Below are positions 23,530-31,883 of a stretch of 54,895 nt of DNA, piece by piece (within the stretch, counting starts at the first letter, position 1; each line of letters opens with the position of its first letter). A program made the translations under genes and the position numbers. The notes below the pieces were generated by a model. The model worked only from the letters and a program-made list of their open reading frames with translations, made no database searches and had not been told where the DNA came from. The stretch is from UBA11524 sp964383815 (GTDB lineage: Bacteria > Bacillota > Clostridia > Christensenellales > Aristaeellaceae). The stretch spans positions 1 to 54,895 of the forward strand of contig CAYLIC010000010.1 in NCBI GenBank assembly GCA_964383815.1. The letters are read 5' to 3'.

Positions 23530-24492
23530 TTACACAACCTCTTGCATGGCCTGCAGCACCTGTTTCACGGCCTGATTCATGGACCCTTCCAGCGTGCAGC
23601 CGGAGGCCTGGGCATGTCCGCCGCCGCCAAAGCGCCGGGCAATGCCATCCACCCTGGCGGGCGCCACAGCCCGCAGGGACATTTTGATGCTGCCGTTCTC
23701 ATTCTCCCGGGCCAGCAGCGCCATGCGCACACCGGGAATGTCCACACCGTAGTTCACAATGGTGTCCGCGTGCTCCGGCAGGGCGCCGCAGTCCAGAAAG
23801 TCCCGGCGGGTCAGGGTCATGGTGGTCAGCCGGTCGCCTGCATGGAATTGCAGGCTGCTCAGCGCCCGGGCCAGCAGCAGCACCTGGGCCTTTTCCCGCT
23901 GGCGGAACAGCACCCGGTTCATTTCGTCCAGAGGCAGGCCGCAGTCCATCAGCTGGCTCATCACCGCAAAGGTCTCCGCATTGGTGCTGTTGAAGGCAAA
24001 GTTTCCCGTATCGGTGGAAATGGCGGCATACAGGCACATGGCGATGTCCCTGTCCGGGGCCACGCCCAGCGCATCCAGCTGCTGCTTGACAAGCAGCGCC
24101 GTGGCGGGTGCATCCGCATCCACGCTGTTTACCTGGGCATAGCAGGGATTGGTGCCATGGTGGTCAATCTGGGCGGTGCACGCCGCCTGCCGCAGCAGAC
24201 ATTCGCAGTCGCCCATGCGGCCCTGGTCGGACACATCCACACAAATCAGCAGGTCAAACATCTGGCTGGTTGGCTGGCGTATGCTTTCCACGCCGGGCAG
24301 CATGTGCAGCGTACTGGGAATTTTATCCTGGCAGAAAACGCTCACCTGCTTGCCCAGGCGCTCCAGGCCCAGCTTCAGGGCCAAGCAGCTGCCCACGGTA
24401 TCCCCATCCGGGCTTACATGCCCGCATAGGGCGATAGTGTTTGCTTCACGAATCAGCTGGGCAAGCTCCTCAGGTTTCCGGGTCAGCGCCAT
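23530..24492 (-). CDS. nrnA: DHH family phosphoesterase NrnA (nanoRNase/pAp phosphatase)
   Basis: A 320-residue DHH/DHHA1 phosphoesterase that degrades short RNA oligomers and dephosphorylates 3'-phosphoadenosine 5'-phosphate. Metal-binding motifs are visible: GHVSPDGDTVGS (residues 24-35), CVDVSDQGRM, the DHH signature in AQIDHHGTNP (about 115-124), STDTGNF, and the DHHA1 RNA-binding GGGGHAQASGCTLEGS near the C-terminus. Its start overlaps the rbfA end by 23 bp, and its stop abuts truB. The placement between rbfA and truB is standard in Clostridia. Confidence 0.95.
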   Translation of the reverse strand: MALTRKPEELAQLIREANTIALCGHVSPDGDTVGSCLALKLGLERLGKQVSVFCQDKIPSTLHMLPGVESIRQPTSQMFDLLICVDVSDQGRMGDCECLLRQAACTAQIDHHGTNPCYAQVNSVDADAPATALLVKQQLDALGVAPDRDIAMCLYAAISTDTGNFAFNSTNAETFAVMSQLMDCGLPLDEMNRVLFRQREKAQVLLLARALSSLQFHAGDRLTTMTLTRRDFLDCGALPEHADTIVNYGVDIPGVRMALLARENENGSIKMSLRAVAPARVDGIARRFGGGGHAQASGCTLEGSMNQAVKQVLQAMQEVV

Positions 24493-24856
24493 GGTCGTTC
24501 ATTCCTTCCGTCTTCTGCACGTCTGCCAGCACCTTGGCGATATGCACGCCATAGGCGATGTTTTCATCCTTCACAAAGGACAGCTCCGGGCTCTGGCGGA
24601 TCACAATGTTCCGGGCCAGCTCCCGCCGGATATAGCCTGCCGCGCTCTTCAGCGCCTTCAGCAGGTCGTCCCGCTTGTCATCCTCCAGCACGGAAACGAA
24701 GATCTTTGCAAACCGCAAATCCCTTGTCACCTCCGCACGGGTCACAGAAAACGTGCCGCAAATGCGGGGGTCGTTCAGCTCCTCCCGGATGATCCTGTCC
24801 ACCTCCCGGCGAACCTCCTCCGAAATCCTGTCAATCCTCTGATAGCTCTGTTTCAT
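24470..24856 (-). CDS. rbfA: 30S ribosome-binding factor RbfA
   Basis: A 128-residue RbfA, a KH-fold protein required for late 30S subunit maturation and 16S rRNA 5'-end processing. Characteristic stretches are RIDRISEEVRREVDRIIREE, LNDPRICGTFSVTRAEVTRD and FAKIFVSVLEDDK, ending with RQSPELSFVKDENIAYGVHI. Length is normal. ATG at 24856 is preceded by GGGAGGG. It is separated from infB by 260 bp of repeat-rich sequence (24857-25116) instead of the usual few bases, so read-through from infB may be reduced. Confidence 0.95.
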   Translation of the reverse strand: MKQSYQRIDRISEEVRREVDRIIREELNDPRICGTFSVTRAEVTRDLRFAKIFVSVLEDDKRDDLLKALKSAAGYIRRELARNIVIRQSPELSFVKDENIAYGVHIAKVLADVQKTEGMNDHGADPET

Positions 24857-24862
24857 AATCCC

Positions 24863-24916
24863 TCCCCAGAGGCTCTGCCTCTGGACTCCGCTTAAGGGAT
24901 TTCATCCCTTAAGAAT
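24863..24916. repeat. Dispersed palindromic repeat, family A, copy 2
   Basis: Contains two inverted pairs: ccagaggctctgcctctgg (24865-24883) and cttaagggatttcatccctt (24891-24910). In reverse orientation it matches copy 1 at 11492-11541. It lies immediately upstream of rbfA. Confidence 0.65.
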
Positions 24917-24991
24917 CCCATTTTGGCAAACAGCTTGTCCACACAAACATGCAAGCTGCGCCTGCTGCGTTTTTGACCCTATATGGTCATA

Positions 24992-25028
24992 ACTCCCTGG
25001 AGCAGCTGCCCCAGGGAGTATCTTTTTC
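24992..25028 (+). terminator. Orphan plus-strand terminator-like hairpin
   Basis: ACTCCCTGG (24992-25000) and CCAGGGAGT (25011-25019) form a perfect 9-bp stem followed on the plus strand by ATCTTTTTCCC. No plus-strand gene lies upstream of it. It may end an antisense transcript or be part of the repeat region. Confidence 0.45.
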
Positions 25029-25054
25029 CCACCCCGCTCCGCTCCGAAAAAAGG

Positions 25055-25112
25055 GTGTCCAGAGGGCCAATGGCCCTTTGGCGGGGTTTCCAAAGGGGCA
25101 GCGCCCCTTTGG
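25055..25112. repeat. Dispersed palindromic repeat, family A, copy 3
   Basis: Contains ccagagggccaatggccctt and then ggcggggtttccaaaggggc followed by agcgcccctttgg, with the inverted pair ccaaaggggc/gcccctttgg. It ends within 5 bp of the infB stop codon and shares its second half with copy 4 at 39912-39989. Confidence 0.65.
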
Positions 25113-25116
25113 CCCC

Positions 25117-27930
25117 TTACCGCGGGATTTCTTCCATGATGAAGCACTCGACGATGTCGCCTTCCTTGATGTCGTTGTGACCCTCAAGGGACATACCGCA
25201 CTCGAAGCCTTCCTTCATTTCCTTTACGTCTTCCTTGATGTGGCGCAGGCTGGACAGCTTGCCCTCAAACACCACCACGTTTTCACGCAGCAGGCGCACC
25301 TGGGCGTTGCGCTGCATCTTGCCATCCTGCACATAGCAGCCGGCAATGATGCCCGCACCGGTAATCTTGAACACGTTGCGCACCTCGGCATGGCCCAGCA
25401 GCACCTCGCGGTACTCCGGCTCCAGCATGCCCTTCATGGCCTTCTCCATGTCCTCAATGGCCTTGTAGATGATGGTGTACAGCCGCACATCCACCTTTTC
25501 CTTCTCGGCGGTATCCCGGGCGGAGGCATCCGGCCGCACGTTGAAGCCGATGATAATGGCATTGAAGGCGCTGGCCAGGTTCACATCGTCCTTGGTAATG
25601 GCGCCGGCGCCGGAGTGCAGCACCCGCACCTTCACCTCATCGTTGCTCAGCTTGAGCATGGCCTGCTTCACGGCCTCCACAGAGCCCTGAACATCTGCCT
25701 TGATAATCAGGTTCAGGGTCACCGTCTTGCCTTCCTCCAGGGAGGAGAACAGGTTTTCCATGCTCATCTTGGCGGCGGTCGCCTCGCGGGAGGCGCGCAG
25801 CTTCTCGCGGCGTTCATCTGCCACCTTGCGGGACAGGTGGTCGTCGCCCACGGCAATCATCTCATCGCCGGCGGCGGGCACCTCGTCAAAGCCCATGATC
25901 TCCACAGGCATGGACGGGCCAGCGGACTGCACCTTCTCGCCCCGGTCGTTAATCAGCGCACGGACACGGCCTGCAGCCATACCAGCAATGATGTTGTCAC
26001 CCACATGCAGGGTACCATTCTGCAGCAGCACGGTAGCCAGCGGGCCACGGGCCTTGTCCAGCTTGGCCTCCACAATTACGCCGCGGCCCAGGCGGTTGGG
26101 GTTGGCGCGCAGCTCCAGCATTTCAGCCTGCATCAGGATCATTTCCAACAGCTCGTCCACGCCTTCGCCGGTCAGGGCGGATACGGGCACGCAGATGGTG
26201 TCGCCGCCCCAGTCCTCGCACACAATGCCGTAGTTGGTCAGGTCCTGCTTCACCCTGTCGGGGTTGGCAGTGGGCTTATCCATCTTGTTGATGGCAACAA
26301 TCACCGGCACCTCAGCAGCCTTGGCGTGGTTGATGGATTCCACGGTCTGGGGCATCACGGAGTCGTCCGCTGCCACCACCAGCACGGCAATGTCCGTGGC
26401 CTGGGTGCCGCGGGCACGCATGGCGGTGAAGGCCTCGTGACCGGGGGTATCCAGGAAGGTGATGGTCTGGCCGTCCACATCCACGGTATAGGCGCCAATG
26501 TGCTGGGTAATGCCGCCCGCCTCGCCGGAGGTAACGCGGCTCTTGCGGATGTAGTCCAGCAGGGAGGTCTTGCCGTGGTCAACGTGGCCCATGATGGTAA
26601 CCACCGGGGGACGGGGCAGCAGGTTCTCCTCGGTATCGTCAAAGTCCTCAGCCACCAGGGCATCCTCGGCGGTCTGCTCGGCCTTGCGCTCCAGGGTAAT
26701 GTCGAAATCGGAGCACACCAGCTGCGCGGTATCGAAGTCAATCTCGCTGTTGATGGTAGCCATGTTGCCCAGCAGGAACAGCTTCTTGATAATCTCGCCG
26801 GAGGTCTTGCCAATCTTCTCGCACAGGTCGCGGACCACGATGGTATCGCCAGCCATGTAGGCTGTTTCAATCTTGATGGGCGCCATCATCTGCTGGGCAG
26901 AGGGCTTCTTCACCCGGGAGCGCTTGCCGCCGCGGATCACATCGTCATCATAGCCGTTGAAGCTGTTGCGGGCCTCCTGCTTGCGGTTGCGGGTCACACG
27001 CTCCGGGTCATGCTGACGGACATAGTTTTTCTTGTTGGGATCGTAGTTGGACACCCGCTCCTTCTCCATGGGCGGAGCCAGCTCCGGGCCTTTGCTGCGG
27101 GCCATGCCGCCAGCGGGGCGGGCGCCCATGCCGGGCCTTCCGGCACCCTGGGCGGGGCGCTGACCGGGCGCGCCTGCAGGCCGCTGACCAAAGCCGCCGG
27201 CAGGCCGCGGGCCACCCTGGGCAGGCCGGGCAAAATTGCCCTGCTGGCCCTGGGGATTGGCAGGCCGTCCATAGGGGCCTTGCGGGTTGGCAGGCCGACC
27301 ATAGGGGCCTTGCGGGTTGGCAGGCCGGCCATAGGGGGCCTGGGGGTTGGCAGGGCGACCATAGGGGCCTTGCGGGTTCGCCGGGCGCCCATAGGGGCCG
27401 GCAGGCCGTGCCGCCTGCTGAGCAGGCTGGGCAGGCCGGGGCGCGCGAATCACATTGGGCGCCAGGCCCACGGGCTTCTGGGGCTGCGCCTGCTGACCGG
27501 GGCGGCTGATGATCTGCCCAATGGCAGGCTTCTTCGGCTCTGCCGCCTTCTGGGCAGCGGCCTTGGCCTTTTCCTCGGCAGCCTTCCGGGCGGCCTCCTC
27601 GGCGGCAGCCTTTTCGGCAGCAGCCTTTTCGGCAGCGGCCTTCCGGGCAGCCTCCTCCGCGGCAGCCTTCTGGGCAGCGGCAATCTGCGCCTTCTCATCC
27701 TCGTCCAGCATGGTGAAGGCCTTGGAGTGGGCAGCAATGGCCTTCTGCTGCTCCTCCCGGCGCTGCTGGGCGGCAGCCTCCTCCCTTTCCCGCTGGAATT
27801 GACCCTCCAGCTTCTTCAGGGACTGCACAAGACTGTCCGCGCTCTTGCGCACGCGGGTGGCGTCATCCCGCACCTTCTGGGCCTCCAGGGCCAGTTCCTT
27901 GGTAGCACCTTTACTCTTCACATTCGTCAT
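25117..27930 (-). CDS. infB: Translation initiation factor IF-2
   Basis: A 937-residue IF-2, the GTPase that delivers initiator fMet-tRNA to the 30S subunit and promotes subunit joining. The GTPase motifs are G1 GHVDHGKTSLLDYI (near residue 443), the switch region ITQHIGAYTVD, G3 DTPGHEAFTAMRARG and G4 INKMDKP; the C-terminal C1/C2 domains follow. The N-terminal extension of more than 400 residues holds an Ala/Lys/Glu-rich helix, a run of PYGRPANPQG repeats and Pro/Gly/Arg-rich sequence. ATG at 27930 overlaps the upstream gene's stop (ATGA). A longer TTG start is less likely. Confidence 0.97.
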   Translation of the reverse strand: MTNVKSKGATKELALEAQKVRDDATRVRKSADSLVQSLKKLEGQFQREREEAAAQQRREEQQKAIAAHSKAFTMLDEDEKAQIAAAQKAAAEEAARKAAAEKAAAEKAAAEEAARKAAEEKAKAAAQKAAEPKKPAIGQIISRPGQQAQPQKPVGLAPNVIRAPRPAQPAQQAARPAGPYGRPANPQGPYGRPANPQAPYGRPANPQGPYGRPANPQGPYGRPANPQGQQGNFARPAQGGPRPAGGFGQRPAGAPGQRPAQGAGRPGMGARPAGGMARSKGPELAPPMEKERVSNYDPNKKNYVRQHDPERVTRNRKQEARNSFNGYDDDVIRGGKRSRVKKPSAQQMMAPIKIETAYMAGDTIVVRDLCEKIGKTSGEIIKKLFLLGNMATINSEIDFDTAQLVCSDFDITLERKAEQTAEDALVAEDFDDTEENLLPRPPVVTIMGHVDHGKTSLLDYIRKSRVTSGEAGGITQHIGAYTVDVDGQTITFLDTPGHEAFTAMRARGTQATDIAVLVVAADDSVMPQTVESINHAKAAEVPVIVAINKMDKPTANPDRVKQDLTNYGIVCEDWGGDTICVPVSALTGEGVDELLEMILMQAEMLELRANPNRLGRGVIVEAKLDKARGPLATVLLQNGTLHVGDNIIAGMAAGRVRALINDRGEKVQSAGPSMPVEIMGFDEVPAAGDEMIAVGDDHLSRKVADERREKLRASREATAAKMSMENLFSSLEEGKTVTLNLIIKADVQGSVEAVKQAMLKLSNDEVKVRVLHSGAGAITKDDVNLASAFNAIIIGFNVRPDASARDTAEKEKVDVRLYTIIYKAIEDMEKAMKGMLEPEYREVLLGHAEVRNVFKITGAGIIAGCYVQDGKMQRNAQVRLLRENVVVFEGKLSSLRHIKEDVKEMKEGFECGMSLEGHNDIKEGDIVECFIMEEIPR
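27250..27400 (-). repeat. 30-bp tandem repeat inside infB
   Basis: About five units of 30 bp encode PYGRPANPQG-type decapeptides in the disordered N-terminal part of IF-2. Units differ by a few third-position and single amino acid changes (for example NPQAPY once), so the array is not a recent perfect duplication. Length variation between strains is likely. Confidence 0.8.
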
Positions 27931-28274
27931 TCGACGCTTGCACCCCCGCAATTATTTGCCGATTGTATCGGGTCTGCTGCTGCCAGCAGCCCAGTGATTT
28001 GCTGTGCCAGCCCGCCCGGCAGCACTGCCATTGCCATGCCCGGGCGGCCTGTTGCGTCCAGCAGCATGCCTTCTGGTATCAGCCGTATCTCAGCGCCTGC
28101 ATGGGTGCAGGCGTCGCGATAGCGCTTCTGTGTGGCGGCGGATGCACCACTGTCCACCAGCAGCACACCGCAGTTTCCGGCCCGGATGGTTTTCAGGCAA
28201 CCATCCTCGCCAAACACCGCCTGCCGCGCCCTGACGGAAAGGCCCATCAGGCCCCGGAGCCTTTGCTCTGTCAA
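27927..28274 (-). CDS. L7Ae/L30e family ribosomal-type protein (YlxQ)
   Basis: A 115-residue member of the L7Ae/L30e/S12e family, corresponding to YlxQ encoded between rnpM and infB in Firmicutes. The typical first part is GLMGLSVRARQAVFGEDGCL, followed by AGNCGVLLVDSGASAATQKR, which match the kink-turn RNA-binding fold. The C-terminal LAAADPIQSANNCGGASVE is divergent. It probably binds RNA, but its cellular role is uncertain. It overlaps both neighbours by 4 bp, so it is translationally coupled within the nusA-infB operon. Confidence 0.88.
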   Translation of the reverse strand: MTEQRLRGLMGLSVRARQAVFGEDGCLKTIRAGNCGVLLVDSGASAATQKRYRDACTHAGAEIRLIPEGMLLDATGRPGMAMAVLPGGLAQQITGLLAAADPIQSANNCGGASVE

Positions 28275-28561
28275 GGCTGGTCGCCTCCGTCCGCAGGCAG
28301 GCTGGCAATGGTCTGCTGGAGCTGGGCGGCAACCTCATCGGTCAGCTGCACCTCCAGCTGGCGCTCCAGCTGCTTTTGCTTAATGGCCCGCCGCAGGCAA
28401 TCCTCGCTGCGGCACACATAGGCGCCGCGCCCGGGTTTTTTGCCCACAGGGTCCAGGGAAAGTGTGCCATCCGGGGCCCGCACCACGCGGATCAGCTCCC
28501 GCTTCGGCTTCATTTCCCGGCAGCCCACGCACATGCGCATGGGCACCTTTTTCGGCTTCAT
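28271..28561 (-). CDS. rnpM: RNase P modulator RnpM (YlxR family)
   Basis: A 96-residue YlxR family protein. Members bind RNA, and RnpM has been described as a modulator of RNase P. The family signature is clear: RMCVGCREMKPKRELIRVVR (residues 9-28), then DPVGKKPGRGAYVCRSEDCL (about 37-56), including the conserved GRGAYVC stretch. The C-terminus is helical and acidic. ATG at 28561 follows GGAGG. It is placed between nusA (18 bp upstream) and ylxQ (4-bp overlap), the invariant Firmicutes order. Confidence 0.93.
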   Translation of the reverse strand: MKPKKVPMRMCVGCREMKPKRELIRVVRAPDGTLSLDPVGKKPGRGAYVCRSEDCLRRAIKQKQLERQLEVQLTDEVAAQLQQTIASLPADGGDQP

Positions 28562-28579
28562 GTCGAACCTCCCTGCACC

Positions 28580-29734
28580 TTACAGCGTGTCGTCACCCTG
28601 GGGGAACTCCACGTCCTCAAAGGACTGGAAGGGCTCCTCCATGCCGGGCAGCTCCACATCCACCATATCGGTCATTTCCGCCGCCTGGGACTGGGACTTG
28701 ATGTCAATCTTCCAGCCGGTGAGCTTGGCAGCCAGCCGGGCATTTTGGCCTTCCTTGCCAATGGCCAGGGAAAGCTGGTTGTCCGGCACAATCACCCGGC
28801 AGGCCTTTTCGTTTTCCGCCACGAACACGCTGAGCACATGGGCCGGGTTCAGCGCGTTGGCAACGAACTCAGCCGGGTCGCTGGACCACTTGATAATGTC
28901 AATCTTCTCGCCCTTCAGTTCGCTGACCACCCTGTCCACACGTCCGCCCCGCTGGCCCACGCAGGCGCCCACGGGATCAATCATCATGTCGGAGGAGTGC
29001 ACAGCCATCTTGGTGCGGCTGCCGGCCTCGCGGGCAATGGACTTGATGGTCACCACGCCGCCGGCGATTTCCGGCACTTCCATTTCAAACAGGCGCTTGA
29101 CCAGGTTGGGGTGGATGCGGCTGACCCGCACCTGGGGCCCACGGGGGCCCACCGGGCCAGCCCTGTGCACCTCCAGCACATAGACCTTCACATGGTCGTC
29201 ATCGTGGAGGATTTCGCCGGGAATCATCTCGCTCTGCTCCAGCACACCCTCGGTGCGGCCCAGCTCCACATACACGGCCTTGGGCTCCACCCGCTGCACA
29301 ATGGCAGTGAGAATCTCGCTTTCCTTCTCGATGTATTCATCGTAAATCTTGCCGCGCTCCGCCTCGCGAATGCGCTGCATAATCACCTGCTTCGCCGTCT
29401 GCGCTGCCACCCGCAGGAAGCCGCTGGGGGTTACATCCACCTCGGCAATGTCGCCCATCTGGTAGGAGGGAGAGAGCTTGCTGGCCTCCTCCAGGGTAAT
29501 CTGGCTGCCGGGCTCCTCCACCTCTTCCACAATCAGCTTCCGGGCAAACACCTGGGCCACGCCGGTTTCCCGGCTGACGGTGACAGCCAGGCTGGTGGGC
29601 ACCACGGCGCCCTTGGGCAGGTTTTTGCGGTAGGCCGCCTTCAGCGCCTCCTCAATGGTGGAGAACAGCATTTCCTCGCTGATGTCCTTCTCCTTTGCCA
29701 ATGCCTTAATGGCTTCGATAATTTCGGATTTCAT
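28580..29734 (-). CDS. nusA: Transcription termination/antitermination factor NusA
   Basis: A 384-residue NusA, which binds RNA polymerase and nascent RNA and modulates pausing, termination and antitermination. In order: the RNA polymerase-binding N-terminal domain (residues 1-125; EEALKAAYRKNLPKGA), the S1 domain (about 130-200; VYVELGRTEGVLEQSEMIPG) and two KH domains (about 205-345; VRVSRIHPNLVKRLFEMEVP, DPVGACVGQRGGRVDRVVSE and QLSLAIGKEGQNARLAAKLT). The C-terminus ends in a short acidic tail without the extra repeats of proteobacterial NusA, as usual in Firmicutes. Confidence 0.96.
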   Translation of the reverse strand: MKSEIIEAIKALAKEKDISEEMLFSTIEEALKAAYRKNLPKGAVVPTSLAVTVSRETGVAQVFARKLIVEEVEEPGSQITLEEASKLSPSYQMGDIAEVDVTPSGFLRVAAQTAKQVIMQRIREAERGKIYDEYIEKESEILTAIVQRVEPKAVYVELGRTEGVLEQSEMIPGEILHDDDHVKVYVLEVHRAGPVGPRGPQVRVSRIHPNLVKRLFEMEVPEIAGGVVTIKSIAREAGSRTKMAVHSSDMMIDPVGACVGQRGGRVDRVVSELKGEKIDIIKWSSDPAEFVANALNPAHVLSVFVAENEKACRVIVPDNQLSLAIGKEGQNARLAAKLTGWKIDIKSQSQAAEMTDMVDVELPGMEEPFQSFEDVEFPQGDDTL

Positions 29735-29773
29735 GTTTTGTTACCGCCTTCCAATGCGTATTATATGCATCTT

Positions 29774-30253
29774 TTATTCGGACAAGTCCACGCTTTCCAC
29801 GCCTTCCATGTCCACCACAGGCTTCACCAGGGCACAGGCCTTGCGGCTCAGCCGCACCTCGCCCGCAGGCGTGTCCAGCAGGATTTCTTCCTTAGAGTAG
29901 TCCTGCAGGTAGCCTGTTATCAGCTTGCTGCCGTCCACGGCCCTAAACAGGTGCACCTCAACCTCCGTGCCAATGGCCCGCTCGAAGTCCCTGTCCTTCT
30001 TCAGGGGCCGGTCCACCCCGGGGGAGGACACCTCCAGAAAATCGTAATCGTAGCTTTCCAGCTGAGGCTGAATGGCCCGGTGGTAGCGCTCGCAGTCGTC
30101 CAGGGTGATTCCCTCAGGCTTGTCGATGTAAATGCGCAGATACTTGTCCGCGCCTTCCTTGTCCAGGCTCACGTCCACCAGCTCGTAGCCCTGCTCGTCC
30201 GCCAGGGCCTGGCACCTGGGCATCACAAGGGTTGTCAGTTCCGCTTTCGGCAT
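29774..30253 (-). CDS. rimP: Ribosome maturation factor RimP
   Basis: A 159-residue RimP, which assists 30S subunit assembly. The N-terminal domain shows YELVDVSLDKEGADKYLRIY and IDKPEGITLDDCERYHRAIQ, followed by the signature FLEVSSPGVDRPLKKDRDFE; the C-terminal Sm-like part has LDTPAGEVRLSRKACA. Length is normal. ATG at 30253 has a CGGGAGGTG site. It is the first gene of the operon and is preceded by a leader of about 200 nt from the promoter at 30459-30487. Confidence 0.95.
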   Translation of the reverse strand: MPKAELTTLVMPRCQALADEQGYELVDVSLDKEGADKYLRIYIDKPEGITLDDCERYHRAIQPQLESYDYDFLEVSSPGVDRPLKKDRDFERAIGTEVEVHLFRAVDGSKLITGYLQDYSKEEILLDTPAGEVRLSRKACALVKPVVDMEGVESVDLSE

Positions 30254-30458
30254 GGGGAATCACCTCCCGATGGTACTTTCTTCCAGAAGGACAATATAAA
30301 AGAGTGCCAACATCAGCCTTGCGGTATGGAAAAGCCCAGCGCTCCGGCCCTGCCCAAACGCCTGCCTTCACCCGCCCGACCATGTTCACTCTCTACGTTA
30401 AACCCTTCTTTCACTCACACAACGCCCGCACAGCAGGCAGAACTAACCATACGCCGCC

Positions 30459-30487
30459 AGTATACCACACGCCTGCCGGAAATACAA
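30459..30487 (-). promoter_or_regulatory. Promoter of the rimP-nusA-infB operon
   Basis: Minus strand: TTGTAT (30482-30487), 17-bp spacer, TATACT (30459-30464). The start of transcription should be near 30452, giving a 200-nt leader. Segments 30301-30306 and 30387-30392 could pair (agagtg/cactct), but no known leader class was recognised. With the hom terminator this accounts for the gap 30254-30576. Confidence 0.7.
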
Positions 30488-30501
30488 GCACTTTTTCCGC
30501 A

Positions 30502-30547
30502 AAAGTTGAAAGAACCCGCCAGGCGCACAATGGCCTTGCGGGTTCTT
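30502..30547 (-). terminator. Terminator of the panT-coaX-hom operon
   Basis: Minus strand: AAGAACCCGC (30538-30547) pairs with GCGGGTTCTT (30510-30519) across an 18-base loop and is followed by TCAACTTTTG. It lies 30 bp after the hom stop codon and just upstream of the rimP promoter. Confidence 0.8.
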
Positions 30548-30576
30548 CCGGGGCAGCATGCCAGGGTCAGCCTTTC

Positions 30577-31854
30577 TCACGCCTCCACGCGAATCATGCT
30601 CTCCAGCCGGCAAACGGCGGGGTCCAGGTGCTGGAGCGCCGCCAGCATGGATTGCTCTCTGGTGGCATGGGTAATGAAAATCAGCGGCACGCGGCCATCC
30701 TCCACGGCGTCCTTCTGCATCATGGTGGCAATGGACACGCTCTCCTTGGCAAAGCAGCCGGCAACGCTGGCCAGCACGCCGGGCGCATCAATGGCGGACA
30801 CGCGGATGAAATACTTGGTTGTCCAGTTGTTGGTGAAGTCCAGGCTGGCGTCCGGCTCGGCCTTGTTGGCAAAGGTGGGATGAACGTGCACATCGCAGGT
30901 CACCGCGTGGAGAATGTCGCCCACCACGGCGCTGGCGGTGGGCATGTCGCCCGCGCCGCGGCCCTGGAGCATCATCTCCTTGCAGGCATGGCCATGGAGG
31001 TACACCGCATTGAAGCTGCCATCCACCCGGCTCAGGGGATGCTCCGCCGGCAGGAAGGTGGGGTGCACGCGCACCTCAATGGTGCTGCCTTCCCGCTTGG
31101 CAATGGCCAGCAGCTTCAGCACATAGCCCATTTCCTTGCCGCAGGCAATGTCCATGGCGGTGATTTGCGTAATGCCTTCCCGGTAGACCTTTTTGAAGGG
31201 CACCCGGGCGTGGAAGGCCAGGCTCGCCATAATGGACAGCTTGTACGCCGCGTCCATGCCCTCCACATCGCTGGCAGGATTAGGCTCTGCCAGGCCCAGC
31301 TTCTGTGCGTCTGCCAGCACGGCCTGGTAGTCCTCGCCGTTTTGGTACATGCGGCTGAGAATATAGTTGGTCGTACCGTTGATGATGCCCATCAGCCTGT
31401 TGATACGGTTGGCCTGGAGCGGGGTCATCAGCGTGGAGATAATGGGAATGGCGCCGCACACGCTGGCCTCATAGTACAGGCCCACATGGCTCTGCTGGGC
31501 GGCCTCCTGCAGGCGGTGCCAGTTGAGGGCCACAGCCACCTTGTTGGCGGTCACCACGGTTTTGCCGTTCTTCAGCGCGGTGAGCATGTATTCCGTGGCA
31601 GGCTGCTCCCCGCCCATAAACTCCGCCACCAGGGAGATTTCCGGGTCGAACAGCACATCGTTGGGCTGGTCGGTCAAAAGCTCTGCAGGCACAGAGCACT
31701 TCCGGGCCTTGTGCACGTCCCGCACGAGGATCTTCTTCACCCGGATGGTCACATGCTCCCGGTGGGCAATCTCCGGTGCAAAGCCCTGCAGCAGCTCCCA
31801 CACGCCGCCGCCCACGTTGCCGCAGCCCAGAAAACCAATCACAATCTCTTTCAT
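30577..31854 (-). CDS. hom: Homoserine dehydrogenase
   Basis: A 425-residue homoserine dehydrogenase that reduces aspartate semialdehyde to homoserine on the threonine/methionine pathway. The NAD(P)-binding motif GFLGCGNVGGGVWELLQG is at residues 8-25, TVVTANKVAVA and the catalytic-domain GIINGTTNYILSRMYQNGED are in the middle, and ASDVEGMDAAYKLSIMASLA follows. The C-terminal ACT domain (about 345-425; YFIRVSAIDAPGVLASVAGC) suggests allosteric control by threonine or another amino acid. ATG at 31854 has AAGGAGG. It is last in an operon behind coaX (29 bp). Confidence 0.96.
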   Translation of the reverse strand: MKEIVIGFLGCGNVGGGVWELLQGFAPEIAHREHVTIRVKKILVRDVHKARKCSVPAELLTDQPNDVLFDPEISLVAEFMGGEQPATEYMLTALKNGKTVVTANKVAVALNWHRLQEAAQQSHVGLYYEASVCGAIPIISTLMTPLQANRINRLMGIINGTTNYILSRMYQNGEDYQAVLADAQKLGLAEPNPASDVEGMDAAYKLSIMASLAFHARVPFKKVYREGITQITAMDIACGKEMGYVLKLLAIAKREGSTIEVRVHPTFLPAEHPLSRVDGSFNAVYLHGHACKEMMLQGRGAGDMPTASAVVGDILHAVTCDVHVHPTFANKAEPDASLDFTNNWTTKYFIRVSAIDAPGVLASVAGCFAKESVSIATMMQKDAVEDGRVPLIFITHATREQSMLAALQHLDPAVCRLESMIRVEA

Positions 31855-31883
31855 CGTATCCTCCTTGCGGCAGGGGCGCTGCC

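Noticed and set aside
27250..27400. CRISPR-like regular repeat
   Set aside because: The 30-bp units are contiguous without spacers and are in frame within infB, so they are a coding tandem repeat.
24949..28122. 1057-codon open frame on the plus strand
   Set aside because: It is the antisense shadow of infB; its composition (His/Gly/Leu-rich) and lack of motifs or a ribosome binding site mark it as a GC-rich artefact.
30254..30452. Known leader RNA upstream of rimP
   Set aside because: Only one weak long-range pairing was seen; it does not match a leader class I can name, so it is left as an untranslated leader.
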